A stretch of 64,000 bases of DNA from Kalmusia sp. IMI 367209 (Eukaryota; Ascomycota; Dothideomycetes; Pleosporales; Didymosphaeriaceae): the NCBI GenBank assembly GCA_027946365.1, contig JAPEUQ010000011.1, positions 558,001 through 622,000 on the forward strand, written 5' to 3'. How positions within the stretch are numbered: the first letter of the stretch is position 1; the number at the start of each line of letters is the position of its first letter. The position numbers and the translations under genes were made by a program. This document shows positions 23,128 through 34,387 of the stretch, piece by piece. The notes under the pieces were generated by a model. It was given only the letters and a program-made list of their open reading frames with translations, did no database searches and was not told the DNA's origin.

Positions 23128-24399
23128 CTAAACCGTCAGATGCGCCTGCACAGGCTCCATCATGCCACTCCCCCGACTGCTCAGACTCGCCGGCACCGTG
23201 ATGAACGGGCCCCAACCCGGACTCCCGCTCCCGGCCTCCTCGTCCCGCTTCTCCCCCTCGAAGATCTCCATGCTCCCAACTTCCATCGGCTTATTATCAG
23301 GCTGCACGGGCTGAGGCGGCCCAATCTCCTTGATCCGCCTTGGAGCAGGCGGTCCGCCCTTCTCGGAAGGCTCGCGCTCGCGGCCCCGGAAGAACAGGCG
23401 CAGGAAGGGCACCGAGGCGGACACGATGCCGCTGTTGGTCTCGACCTGACCCCAGAGGAGCAGGTCGGAGCCGAAGAGGGCTGAGTTTTGCGGCGATTCC
23501 GACCACAGTGCCATGACCCACATACGCACGCACGAAGCCACGATGGCCATGATGCCGACGGAGAAGATGCCTACGAGCGCGAGGCGCTTGCTCATGGGAA
23601 CCCTGAGGCCTAGCAATGTCGGAATGGGCAGCAGCAGGATCAACACATCCGTGAAGAGATTCACTGCGGCAGTGAAGACCCAAAGGTGCGTGGGATCGTA
23701 GCACTTGAAGTGGGGTTTCTTGGTGTTAGGGTTGCCGTCGAATTGCGAGAGATAACCCGTCGTGTCGAAGCTTTGCGCCGGGTTCTGGCATTGAAAGGCT
23801 GCAGCAAAGGTGGTGGCGATCGTGTACAGGATGACAAAGGTGATTGTGCCGTAGACCATGCGGCGAAATGTGCGATGGGAAGCGATGGTGCGGTAGAAGA
23901 AGAGAATTGAGAGTTTGACGAAACAGAGGGCAACGCCATACGTCATGCGGTAGATGTACCATGTGAGTAACGTGCCGTGGAGAGCCTTCTCTATCTGCGG
24001 TCTTTTTTCCTATTTAAAGGTTAAAATAGAGGAACAATGTATAAGAGCGTAGAGATCTTACGGGGATGCGGAACATGCTCGGTCGGAACTGTCCGCTTGT
24101 TTGGTCTTGATAGTAGTTGATGACTGTGTTGCCCCAAGTGAGTAACTATACAGTGTAAGCTTGTGTTGAATCTGCATAGGAGACAGAACAGACTCACTAA
24201 AGCGGCCATCATGAGATGATCAGTGGCGCCCAAGACACCCATCCGGTACCAGCGGCAGTAGTACCTATCCTCATCATCAGTACAAAACCCTCCAAGATCC
24301 TACCCTTTACCCAACATACCTCAGCAGAACAACAATCGTCGACAAACTCGTCAACGTCACCCCCACAATCACCACCACGAACCCCGGCCGAATAAACAT
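23128..24399 (-). CDS. Fungal rhodopsin-type 7-TM integral membrane protein
   Basis: Four exons (24399-24320, 24264-24198, 24145-24062, 24009-23128) with 55-, 52- and 52-nt introns give 370 residues. The start at 24399 opens directly into TM1 (PGFVVVIVGVTLTSLS), followed by YYCRWYRMGVLGATDHLMMAAL, an extracellular loop, a helix with YGVALCFVKLSILFFYR, and a long C-terminal set of helices including LFTDVLILLLPIPTLLGLRVP and GIFSVGIMAIVASCVRMW. These are the landmarks of the fungal rhodopsin domain found in PTH11-like and related membrane proteins. The tail (about 265-370) is cytosolic, Pro/Glu/Gly-rich and disordered. No N-terminal CFEM domain is present. Many relatives are orphan receptors at the plasma membrane; the ligand is unknown. 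All splice phases close and no damage is seen. Confidence 0.87.
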
Positions 24400-26292
24400 G
24401 CCTCCCCTCATTCGAACACCTCTAAGCCAACAAGACCCAAAAAAAAGATAAACCAGCTCCAAGACACACACACAAGTCTCAGAGAAACATGCGAGATGGT
24501 CGCACGAGGCTTCCGCCAAAAATAACGGGCAACCAGCACTCAACTCAGCACGGAGGGAGAAGCGAAAGACTAAGCAACGACAACAACAACAAAAAAACAA
24601 AAAAGCAATTCAACGAGCGGTTGCCTGAACGCCTCGACCAGAAGGCACTATTCATCCTTTTAGGCTTTCCCCAGATCTCCCTCGCAGCACCCCAGTGCCG
24701 CTTCTCCACGGCAAAAATGCACGAAATGCAGATTTGCCCCCCCTCCCCTTCTTCTATGCCCTTGCAAAACCATCGCTTCCCACACACACATCCATCATGC
24801 ATCCGCCAACATCTGCATCGCTTGCATAGCGTTTTGCCATGACGCCCACCCCTTCCCTTCCCCCTCTAGGCCAGACCCCATTCGAAGCGAGCGCGCTTTG
24901 CCTGCCTGGCGGGGCCTGGTACAAGGGCAAATCGAGCATAGGCAAACCTCGTACTTCGAGGCACCCAAGGCCACACGAAGCGAAAACGAAGCCCTTACTT
25001 GGAAGAACGTCCGATCTGGCAAGCTCGCCAACGGTCAGGAACGCGAGCTCCACACTCCCATTTTTTTTCCCCCCCTTGACACCACACATGCCAGCATGGA
25101 CTTCGCGGCCGCAAGCAGCCTAGCACAAACGCACATCACAGCGTCCGAAACCCCGCGGGCCGGGGCCCACAGCGTGTAAAAGAGGGCTGGAGCAATGCCG
25201 AGGGGACCGCGCTAGCTGCGTTGGGAAATGCGCGGACCGGCTCGGGTGAAACACGTGATCGTCGCCTGGCAGAGGCTCTCCACTTGGCCGTGCTGGGGAT
25301 CCTGGATGGGAAGGGGCGCATTGATATGGGAACGGGTGCGTTGTGGAGCTGCGCGGATGCGAGACGCAAGAGAGACCACAGACCACCATTTAGCCGGTGC
25401 GCGATATCTGAGGCGCGTGTAAGAGGTTATGTGCGCCTGAAACGGCATATCAGACGCAGGACCGAAGCTCAATACCAAGGCTGGCGAGTAGCGATCGCTT
25501 CGCTGACTCGCTGGGTGAGTGCGGTTATACGGTGAATGCAATGCGTACTTCCTCCTGTCAACTTTGTTAGCCCGCACGGATAGAACAAGAAGTAGGAGCT
25601 TCTCGGTTTTCAAATTGTCATTCGTTCCTACTTTTTCCCCCCAGTCGATGCTACTGGGCTATGGTTTATCTAATTCTATTGTGCTCTCGTGCTCTGGAAA
25701 AGTAATGCAAACGCTTGGTCCGGTCCCGAACGGCGAAGAAGCCGAGGGAGCGGAGCCACCCAAAATATACAAGAACGAACCCATCAACATCTGCACTTTG
25801 GTAAAGCAACAAAGCTTGCGTAAAGGCCGAATCCACCTAACAACTTTTTCTGTGATAATGAAAACTCATGTTCCTTCGCGTCTAGTTGCCCAACTTGCCA
25901 GTCCTTTGCGCCTGGCAAATGCACACCGTGAGGAGAAGAACATCTATGCTTTTGCTGAAAGCAACATGGTCGTAAATGCAAACGTAACCCGCCGAATGTC
26001 GTCATGCTCAACTGTGCGCTCGGAGGCGCAATTGTGAAATGATTTCCGTAAATTTTGAACTCTAAAACGCCATGGTGTAATGCAAGCCCCGGCCAGGAAA
26101 CCTAGCTAGGGCAATGTTCCAGAAGATGTAAACCGTATAGTGTCGGATGATAACCGCCGATGTAATGCTAGAGGGTTGTGAAAGAATTGTGATTTGTGAG
26201 ACTGCTTCTGTGGCTTCAAAAAAGGGGTGATTCGGGGTCCTCGCTTTTCCAGGTTTGGTGATGAGGTGATGGTAAGAAAGCTCCGACGTCGT
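24400..26292. other. Intergenic, low-complexity tracts, no gene
   Basis: 1.9 kb upstream of the rhodopsin-type gene and downstream of the C2H2 regulator. It contains short A-, T- and C-rich runs (for example near 24585-24605 and 25060-25075) and only overlapping spurious frames on both strands. Promoter and 3' untranslated sequence are expected here. Confidence 0.45.
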
Positions 26293-29200
26293 TTAAAATG
26301 GTGGGGTGGTGTCGAGAATAGGTGTGAAAAGAAGCTTCATGTTAAGCGTGAGATCCGCCATCCCGTAGCTGTCGTCGACAGATGTAACGCTACCAGTGTC
26401 TAGGTTCTTTGACGCCGAATCGGAGGCGACATGTGTTCGAATGTGCTTGAGCAGATTGAAAACTTGTTGAAACCGAACATCCGGCTGGGCTCCCCAGTCT
26501 TCGCGACGAGAATTTTGAAGGAAAGCCTTGGCGAGGAAGTAAAAGTGAATACCATCTCTGCAAAATCCCTGAGGCCGCTGGCTGGTACCATACTGGCTCT
26601 GCATATCCGAGTCCCAATTTTTCTTCCAAAGCATAAGAGCGAACATGGTGCTGCGAAATACGAGCTGGGCTTGCGAGTTCTGAGAGACGTTGCCATCGAC
26701 CGGAGTGACATGACCGCTGCTCCCGTTACTGATCGTCCCGTCGGTAGAGGTCCAGTCGCTATGTGATTGAGGTGTGCTGGCATTGCTAGAAGAAAAGCTG
26801 GAGATGCTGGAGCTGAGGAATTGGCGTTGTAGTTTGTAGATCTGGACGTGGATGGCATGTATCAGAATGAACTTGGAATAAACGTTCGTGGCCCGGTGAG
26901 GGAAGTTTGTGCCTTGATGAAGCAAAGCAAGAGCGTCTGACATGACGAGCTGTTTTGGGCGTCGGCTTCCGGCATAGTTCTGCTCTTGCGCTACCTCTCC
27001 TCGTAGACCCAATGCACTTGCACATTTCTCTCCAGTTTTCGCTTCCCAGGCCGCGTCATCAGCAGGTAGAGGAAGCTGTATGTCAAAGGTGTCAAACTGT
27101 GGCGAGAGATTGAAAAAGATCGCGAGAGAGGCATCAATCAAGAAGACAAGATACAAAACGCGAATTCTCGTCTCCTGTTCGAGCCAGACGGGCCAGGTCC
27201 AAAAGTTAAGTTCGCTCACGTTGAGGGGTCCTGGTTGGTGGAGCGTACTGGCATTTACGTGCCCGCTAGGAAACGGTCGTAGCATGCCAGCTTGTCGTAC
27301 GATGCTGGCAAGCACCCAGAACTCTTCCCGTGCCTGCTGCCTCTGCTTTTGACTACCGTGCCACACGAACAGCGATTGTATATGTACCAATGCCTGAATC
27401 TCTTGAATATTGCCAGATAGTGTAGTACTTTCTTCTACGGCATCCCGAGCTCTTTTCATGGCCCCCTTGTACACTTGCGAAGACCTGAATACCGAAGCTC
27501 TCACCAGTTCCATCAGCCAGCGAACATCTCTTACACCAATCCTATCCGAATATACCGCACCAATGCAGACCATGGTGAGGATGAGTCCATCGTATGCAGT
27601 GGCGTAGTCGAGAGACGAGTGGATCATCGGCCAGTGGCTTTGAAAATGTTTATACGACGCCAAGAAATGCTTCAAATTATCCACCGTCAATAGCCCTTTG
27701 AGTGCCTCGTAATCGTGCGCTGCATTCGAACCTGGGATTAACATGGATGGTTCTGGGTAGCAGAAGGCGACGAGCGCGCTCGCCTTCTTATGAAGCGGGT
27801 CGGTTGGACCAAAACCCCAGTTGTCGAAAACAGAAACAGAGGCAGAATCAGTAAATGCAGAATCCGAATACAGTCCACTAAGCATTACACCATGAGCGGT
27901 TTCATCTGCGGTCTAAAAATTGTTGACAGTCAGAACACCTGGCGGTTTGCCGGGATTGTGTGGGCCACTCGCCATACTTGGGTTCAAGAGGAAGTTATCC
28001 TGGGCTTGGCCGTTGAAAGACCCGTTCCATCGTGCGGAGTGGTCTTGTCCGTTAGAGAGACCGTCAACGTTGGGCAGGGTCGGACGTCCGTATGGGGCCG
28101 AGTCTGCCTCCTCCGTTTTGACAGACATGTTGTTCGAAGCGATATCTTGACCCATAGCGCTGTCGTAGCTGTAATGTGGTTGCGCGGTCGGAGGTTGGCT
28201 CTGCTGGTTGGCATACGGGCTCATATCGTGAGACATGTTGTTTGCCATGCCATTCGTACCGCGAAAGTCGTTGAAGTTTAAGCGGTTATGTGCCATATCG
28301 AGTGCGGACATGCTCCTCCGGTTCTCCTCAACGCCACTTCCAGGCCGAATAAGGCTATTGGACCTCGAGGTCCTTGCGGACATGGACTGGTGTGCGTTCA
28401 TAGGAGGAAGGCCGTCGCCGTATGCATCAGTCTGCATGCCGCCCATGGGTTGCATGCCGCCAAGCGCCGTGCCACCGTAAGCAGGGTCAGGGTACGGCAC
28501 GGATGTACCGATGTGATTGAGATACGAGTTGGCCTCTGCGCCGCTCGGCTGTCGGTTCTTTTGCAGGTGGGACTGCGCGTTCTGGAGATGGCTCGCGCCC
28601 GTGGGGTTTCCGCGACGTATTGAGCACTTTTGAAAGTGACGCTTCAGGATGTCACTACGCGAGAACGTGTCCTTGCAAAGATGGCACTGGTATGGCCGCT
28701 CGCCGGTGTCTGTATTTGGGTCAGTAGTTGCGCAAGACGCGTTCGAAGATGCAAGACTTACGTCGGAGGAGATGACGCTTCAGGTGCTTCAAATGGAGGT
28801 ATGTCTTGTTACAATGCGGGCACTCGTATTTGCCTTCGGCATTCTTGGTAGGATTCGTGATGGTTTTACCGACAGCGGGGCTTGGTCGGCCAGGGTGCGT
28901 GGGGAGCACGCCGCGACGTCCCTGTTGTCCTACGACATGCACGGGTTCGGGGTCCTGGTTGGAAAGAACCGGAGCGTGAGAATACAGCTGCGAGTGCGCC
29001 AATCCCATGCCACCAGCGCGGACATCTTGCAGGCCAGAGAGGGTACCTTGGCCAAGGTGGTTCGACTGAGCAGCCGAGGTGGAGAGGAGCGGTGCTTGGG
29101 AGTAGGACGAGGTGAGCGGCATGTATGACGAGGGCGACGGCTGGAGAGGGGCGCAGCGGGGGATGCTGCGGTGCGATGGGCGGGATGGTCGTGCTCGAGC

Positions 29201-29402
29201 TCGCGGCGCTGGAGACGGGGGTGTGAGGCGTGATGGGCGTCTGTGGGTTGCTGTTATGGCTGTACAAGGAAGGGAAGTTGGCGCTGCCGAGGGGTGGCAG
29301 CGTGTTCTGCTGCGAGCCACCGTAGGACTGCTGGCCTATGGACTGGTACTGAGGCGTGCCATTGGGGTTGGGCAAGCCGTGTTGGCGGAAGCGGTCGTCC
29401 AT
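26293..29402 (-). CDS. C2H2 zinc-finger plus fungal-trans transcription factor, one frameshift
   Basis: Exons 29402-28762, 28709-27978 and 27905-26293 encode about 994 residues once one lesion is allowed for. After a Pro/Ser/Gln-rich N-terminus come two C2H2 fingers: CPHC...HLKRHLLRH and, across intron 1, CHLC...SDILKRHFQKC, whose last ligand is Cys. A Met/Asn/Gly-rich linker follows, then a fungal-specific regulatory domain (LTVDNLKHFLASYKHFQSHWP, CIGAVYSDRIGVRDV). Intron 2 (27977-27906, 72 nt, donor GTATGG) removes an in-frame TAG. The lesion is in exon 1 at 29143-29150, where the frame shifts by one inside CGCCCCTCTCCAG; removing one base restores a LRPLQPSPSSY reading and all splice phases. 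The protein should be a nuclear regulator with unknown targets. It has a very long upstream non-coding region, common for developmental or metabolic regulators. Confidence 0.85.
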
Positions 29403-32400
29403 GATAGCTGAGTATCACGGTGGATGAGAGGGAGGACGCGACCGATTAGTGTTGCGGGCCGGACAACCATTCGACGGAGTGGCCTGGAGGGGTGTGTGGG
29501 ACAAGGCGCAGACAGGTCGAGTCGGCGGCACAAGGTCAGTCGAGCTTGGGGAACGATGGGCCTCTCGAAGGAGCTTGCGGAGCCAGGTGGGTCGGGGTCC
29601 TGGGTCCTGGGGGGGGGCAGCGGGAATGCGCGCGCTGAGGGTCGAGAGCCTCCGCGAGCGATTGCTTGGATGGAGCAGAGGTGGAGAGGTGTGTGAGATG
29701 AGGTCTGGAGCGCGCGGGTCACGGCGTGCGCTGCTGACTTGGTGGGTGGCAGCAGACAAGCAATAGTGAGCGTGCTATTGATGAAGTTTGTGTCTGGCGC
29801 CGGCAAATTCACGCGGTGACCAGGGCAGGTGTGCAGATCGCAGGGCCCACCGCTTCAGCCTCAGCCGAAAAACCAAGTGGAGCAGGCAGCACGAGGCGGC
29901 CAGGAACAATACCTTTGGAGGTAGAAATGCAGACGCGAGTGGATGTGACGCGGGTTGAGGCTGCGAGACGGCGTGGGAGTGATCTTTTGGCGTACGAACC
30001 TGGAAAATTTTGTGACCTGGCGGCTCTAGGGGAAGGCAGTGTCTCCGATTCCGCCGCGCACGCCTTGCTTTCCCTGTTGCGAAGCTGCACAAACGCCGGT
30101 GCTGGCCGGCTAGCGAACGACGCCTGAAGCGGTAAAGCAGCGGTGGCCTGAGCTGGTCACTGGTCACTGGTCACTCTTTTTTTTTTCTCAGCACAGGGCG
30201 CGGCAGGGGACCTTGGGGGCGGGGAGAGAGCTATCGTGCAGTCGACGAATTTGAGGACGAGCTGCTGGTGGGTGTGGGTGGTGCGAATCGTGCGGTGCGC
30301 GGCAGGCTTCGCGCCCAGCCAGTCAGCCAGCGACGAAGCAAGCTAGCGACTTGGACGCGCTGCCCCAACACAATGCTCACGGCCTGCTTTCGTCCCGTGG
30401 GCGCGCAGGTGAGGCCACCGTGGGAGGCAGGAGCAGCGCGCACGTGATGGGCCGTTGTTGCAACGTCGTGCTGGCCAGCGGTTCGTCCTGCCCGTCCCAT
30501 CAACTCACGACGCGCGATGCAACCTCTGCGAGATGACGCTGCTGGCCGCGCGCGACCTATGGGCGGACGCCACCAGTCTGCAGGCCCATCTCCGATCCCG
30601 CGCCTCCGCGCGTACCGAATCGCCCTGGCGTCGTGCAGCTGTCCTCCTTGCCGCCACGGCACCACAGCATGCGCGCCAGCCCTCTTCCCGCCGGACGCAC
30701 GCAGCGAAATCGCTGTTGGGCCAACACGCCGCAGCGCTGCGCTGCACGCGAACCTCGGATCGGATGCCGCTGCAGGCCTGCCGAGAAGCAGTGCGAGAGA
30801 GAGCAAGAGAAGAGAGGCCGAGCGCCGCCGAGCGATGCGTAACCACGGCCATGCGTGCCAGGGCCAAATGCTCAAACTACACAGATAGCGGCTGTGGCGT
30901 GCAGGGTTTTTATTCCCGATCGCTGAAACGACTTCAGTTACCGGCAGCGCGTCCGCGTCAAACAGCCTCACTCGGACGACCAGCCTCGACGAGCCTCGCC
31001 GTGTGTCTGCGTCTTCATGCCGCCTGCCGCGGCGCGGGCGGTGTGCCAGCGTGTGCCAGCGTGTTGCCAGCGCGTGCTTGCGCCGGTCCACGGTCGCGCT
31101 TGGGGACAGACTCAACGAGAATGACGCATGACGGGAGCGGTGCAGAGGCCGTCAGGGGGCCCCCCGGCTCCGATTGCAACGGCGCCCGCCATCTCTTCGG
31201 ATCAGATTAGCTCGGCTGTGCATGCTTCGAAATGGGGTGGGCGGCGCGGCGTGGGCGGCTGCTGCGTGGGTCGCCGCTTCGAGAAGAATGCATGGAACAG
31301 AGCGTTCACATCAAAACGAAACCAGTGCCGCTGCAGGGCCGTGGGCCAGTTTCGCGTGCCGCCGGCGGCCTCGTGCGGTTCGTCCACTTCGTCCCATGGT
31401 CCAGCGACCAAGGTCAGCTTACGTACACGATCAATCCATGATGCCGATGCGAGTGCCGGCGCGGTCCAAAAGTAGCAACCCGCGCTTAGCCCCTTCGGAA
31501 AAGTGACACATCCGACGATATACCGCTCATCAGCTGTCAGTCGAATGGTTTTGTGACACGGGCGGGGGGAAGGTGAGCGAAACCTACGTCAGGAATCACA
31601 TTGCATGCCCATTAGTAATAGGCGTTAGGTCGCATTGCCGCACTGCGAGATGCCTTTCATTTCACACTTGGTACAGGTAGGTAGGGGTTGGGATCGAATT
31701 TTTCAGACGAACTGTGGTACACGCATTCGCCGTACCACACGCGACGAGGCGAAAGCCGAGCCAACGCCGTGGCCGACCACCGCTGAGCGCAATCAGAAAC
31801 TGGGCCGCGCGGGACCAAAGATTTTCCCTGGGACAGAAGATGATTTACCACAGCGATCATCGTCACCACCAAGACAAAAGTCAGCTCGGCGTCGATACCC
31901 CCTTCGAATCACCCGCCTTCGCTCTTCTGCTTGTCGCTTAGACCTTACCGCAACGGTGCAAATGGCCCAGCGCTCAGACGGGTAGCTCACCGGAACCACG
32001 GCAACCCGGTGCCCAAGATCGTGACGCCGTATCTCTGCGTGAGCAGATTCACACAGATGCACCAAGCGCCTCTTATGTAAAGACGCAGTGCAATTAAGCT
32101 CAAGTCCCACTCGCCGTCTCGCACACTGGCCGTGGACCCTCGAGGGGAAGGATCCGCGAGGGGCGCGAAACAATGTCGTGCAGCAACCTTGCAGAACGGT
32201 GGCGCTTGGCCGGGCATCATTCACCGGAAGTCGGTCGTCTACGCCTGGCAAACATTTGCAGAAAGCGGTGCAGCTGTCTGGAGTGCCCAACTGCCCGCGC
32301 ACCCATGTGTGCCCGCCAATTCAGGCAGGAGCGCATACACAAGTTGCAGTCTAGCGCCGTTGGGTGACTCGCGCACCTGCAGTTGGCCGATCCTCTGCAG

Positions 32401-33226
32401 TTGGTGAACACTAACGAACGCCTGAGGCTCAGTTGGCGGTTAGTCTGCTCCTCTCGCCTTCCCTTCTTGGGGTCTGCCTACAGCTGGAGGATCGTTTGGA
32501 CAGTAGCCCATCCTCTGACCCTCGTCTCGGAACCGTTTTCCTCAATCGTGACCCAAGTTGGAAAGTAGTCGCTTGTAATTCACGCAACTGTGCCTGGCCC
32601 CGAGCATGTGACCGTCAAATAGCTGGCTTTCTCCTTCACTCAATTTGCAACCAACACGCAAGCAGTGCGCAACTAAGACACGACCAATACTAATCTCCCA
32701 GGCTGCGCACAACTTTGTCTGCTCCGGCGACACCCACGCATTTCCAACCCAACCTCTCACTTTCCTAGACTCGGACGCGGACATTGAAACAACACGGGAT
32801 CGTTGTGCAACCGCTGCAATTAGCTCTCGTATATTCGCAAGTCGCGTCTGCATCTGCACAAGTTTCCCAAATCGGGGGGGTGCTCCAACCAATACCCGTC
32901 CTCGCGTCGCCGGGACCTTGAAACCGGCCAAGATGACCAAGAAAGCCTCGTTTTGAGGGCCGACATGGCTAAAGGGAGAGATGGTTTCTTATCGACCAGC
33001 GCGGCGAGTGCGCGTAAAACGTTGGCAGCGTGATTGTGCTCAACTCATGACTCAAATAGATATGCACAGTGCAAGAACGCCCTATCTGGGCGTTGCTTCT
33101 AGTTTAGCTTACGGCAGCGTCAAATTCAAGTGGAAAAGGTTTCACTAGGTACAGCCAAGGTTGGTAGGAGAAACATTGGTTTACTTGGTACAAGGCATCT
33201 TCACTCGCTATCTACATTTCGTTGTC
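29403..33226. promoter_or_regulatory. 3.8-kb GC-rich leader/promoter region of the C2H2 factor
   Basis: No gene is supported. All six frames carry long but mutually overlapping arginine/alanine-rich frames, typical of GC-rich non-coding DNA. Mononucleotide runs occur at 29610-29616 (G) and 30176-30187 (T), and the motif actggtc repeats in tandem at 30159-30173. The stretch from 29403 to about 31200 is richest in G+C. It most likely holds the 5' untranslated region and distal promoter of the minus-strand C2H2 gene; this is inferred from position. Confidence 0.4.
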
Positions 33227-34065
33227 TCAAGGATGCTGCGTTTTGGTGTGAGCGTTCGCCCCGCGCTCGAAGTAGGACCATTGGCCCTCTGGTGCCTGCT
33301 CCTCCAGCGGCTCCCAGCTGCATATTTCATTAGCGCAAATCTCACGGAGCTATGGGGTCTTTTTGAGACTTACACCTTCGCCTTGATCATCTCATCCACA
33401 AGCTTGTGCTCGCCCTCTGCAACCTGAATGACCTCCTCAATCAGACCACCACCGAGCCTGCTCTCGAGCTCAGAAATCCTGTATGCACGTTTAGCAGTAA
33501 TCATCGTCTGGTGTAAAGGGGAGCCCTACGCCTCCTCAGTATACTGCGGCTCCGCAGGGAGCTTGATCTGTGAAATAGTCCGTTCAGGGTTGTAGTCTTT
33601 GTCGCCCTTGAGCGCTTCGACGTGCGGTTGGCGCTGGGCTTGGGTGCGCATGCCTGGTGGGAACGACACTGGCTTCTCCCCGTCCCACTCCGCAGCCTTC
33701 GACCGGGCGTCAACGTCCTGATATTTTGGCGGGATGACAACGGTTCCCTTAGAAGTCGACTTATATTGGAAACCCTCCGGGTCATCGTGAATTTTCGATT
33801 GAATGCTCTCCTGCCACTTGTCCCATCCTGCGGGTGTCGCGTCTTCGATGATTTTCAGACGGTGCCGTGTGAGGGCTTCGGTTGACTGGCGGTATACGGA
33901 GGACTCTGGGATCTGCTGGAGCTTGTCGAGCGTCGCAGTATAGTGGTAGAGGAGGGTCGAACGCGGCGAAGGATGGGTGACGAGGCCTGTGAGGCCGGTT
34001 GGCGCGCCGGCCTCGAGAAATTTGCCTTGCTTGACGCTGGCAAAGAGCCGTGCAGCTGCCCTCAT
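33227..34065 (-). CDS. Complex I 29.9 kDa-type (NDUFA5/B13) subunit, one frameshift near the end
   Basis: Exons 34065-33530, 33478-33374 and 33316-33227 (introns 51 and 57 nt) encode a 243-residue accessory subunit of mitochondrial NADH:ubiquinone oxidoreductase. The start MRAAARLFASV is a typical matrix-targeting N-terminus; the longer frame back to 34149 is not needed. The ETC complex I conserved block runs from TGLTGLVTHPSPRSTLLYHYTATLDKL to about residue 100. The C-terminal part after intron 1 has ISELESRLGGGLIEEVIQVAEGE. In exon 3 the sequence reads CTGGAGAGCAGG where the family pattern WEPLEEQAPEGQW needs one more G, so a 1-nt deletion lies at about 33298-33304. Restoring it makes the length divisible by three. 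The gene is divergent from the PDI gene, 322 bp away. The subunit sits on the matrix arm of complex I, so an assembly error is more likely than gene loss. Confidence 0.9.
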
Positions 34066-34387
34066 GGTTGTTGCGTCGGTTCGGGGCGGGGTGGGGGTGC
34101 AATGGATGGGCAAAGTGGTGATGCCGTCAAGGGAAGTTGCGACCGCCAAGGACCGGGGAAGCAGATCCCTGTCGCTCGCTCAAGCACTCCTTTGACATTG
34201 TGTCCTTACGCACCAGCAGCCCGCCGCCCCTCAACTTACCGTTGAACGTCGCCAGGGACACGTTGATCACTCCTTGTGCACTCGGCCCCCCAGCCCTTGA
34301 TCGTAGATTCACCACCCATTGCTGCCATCAATACCGACTCCGCGCATCAGGAGGACTGCCTGTCGCGGATAGGACGCACCCGCCGCG
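34066..34387. promoter_or_regulatory. Short bidirectional promoter
   Basis: 322 bp between the divergent starts of the complex I subunit and the PDI gene must hold both promoters and leaders. No specific binding site could be assigned. Confidence 0.45.

Noticed and set aside
30231..31115. 294-codon minus-strand frame
   Set aside because: It is Arg/Ala/Ser-rich with no domain, lies in GC-rich DNA where all frames stay open, and overlaps equally long plus-strand frames.
18917..33226. RIP-type decay as cause of the broken genes
   Set aside because: Most lesions are insertions or deletions rather than C-to-T changes, and the affected genes are not visibly duplicated or AT-enriched.
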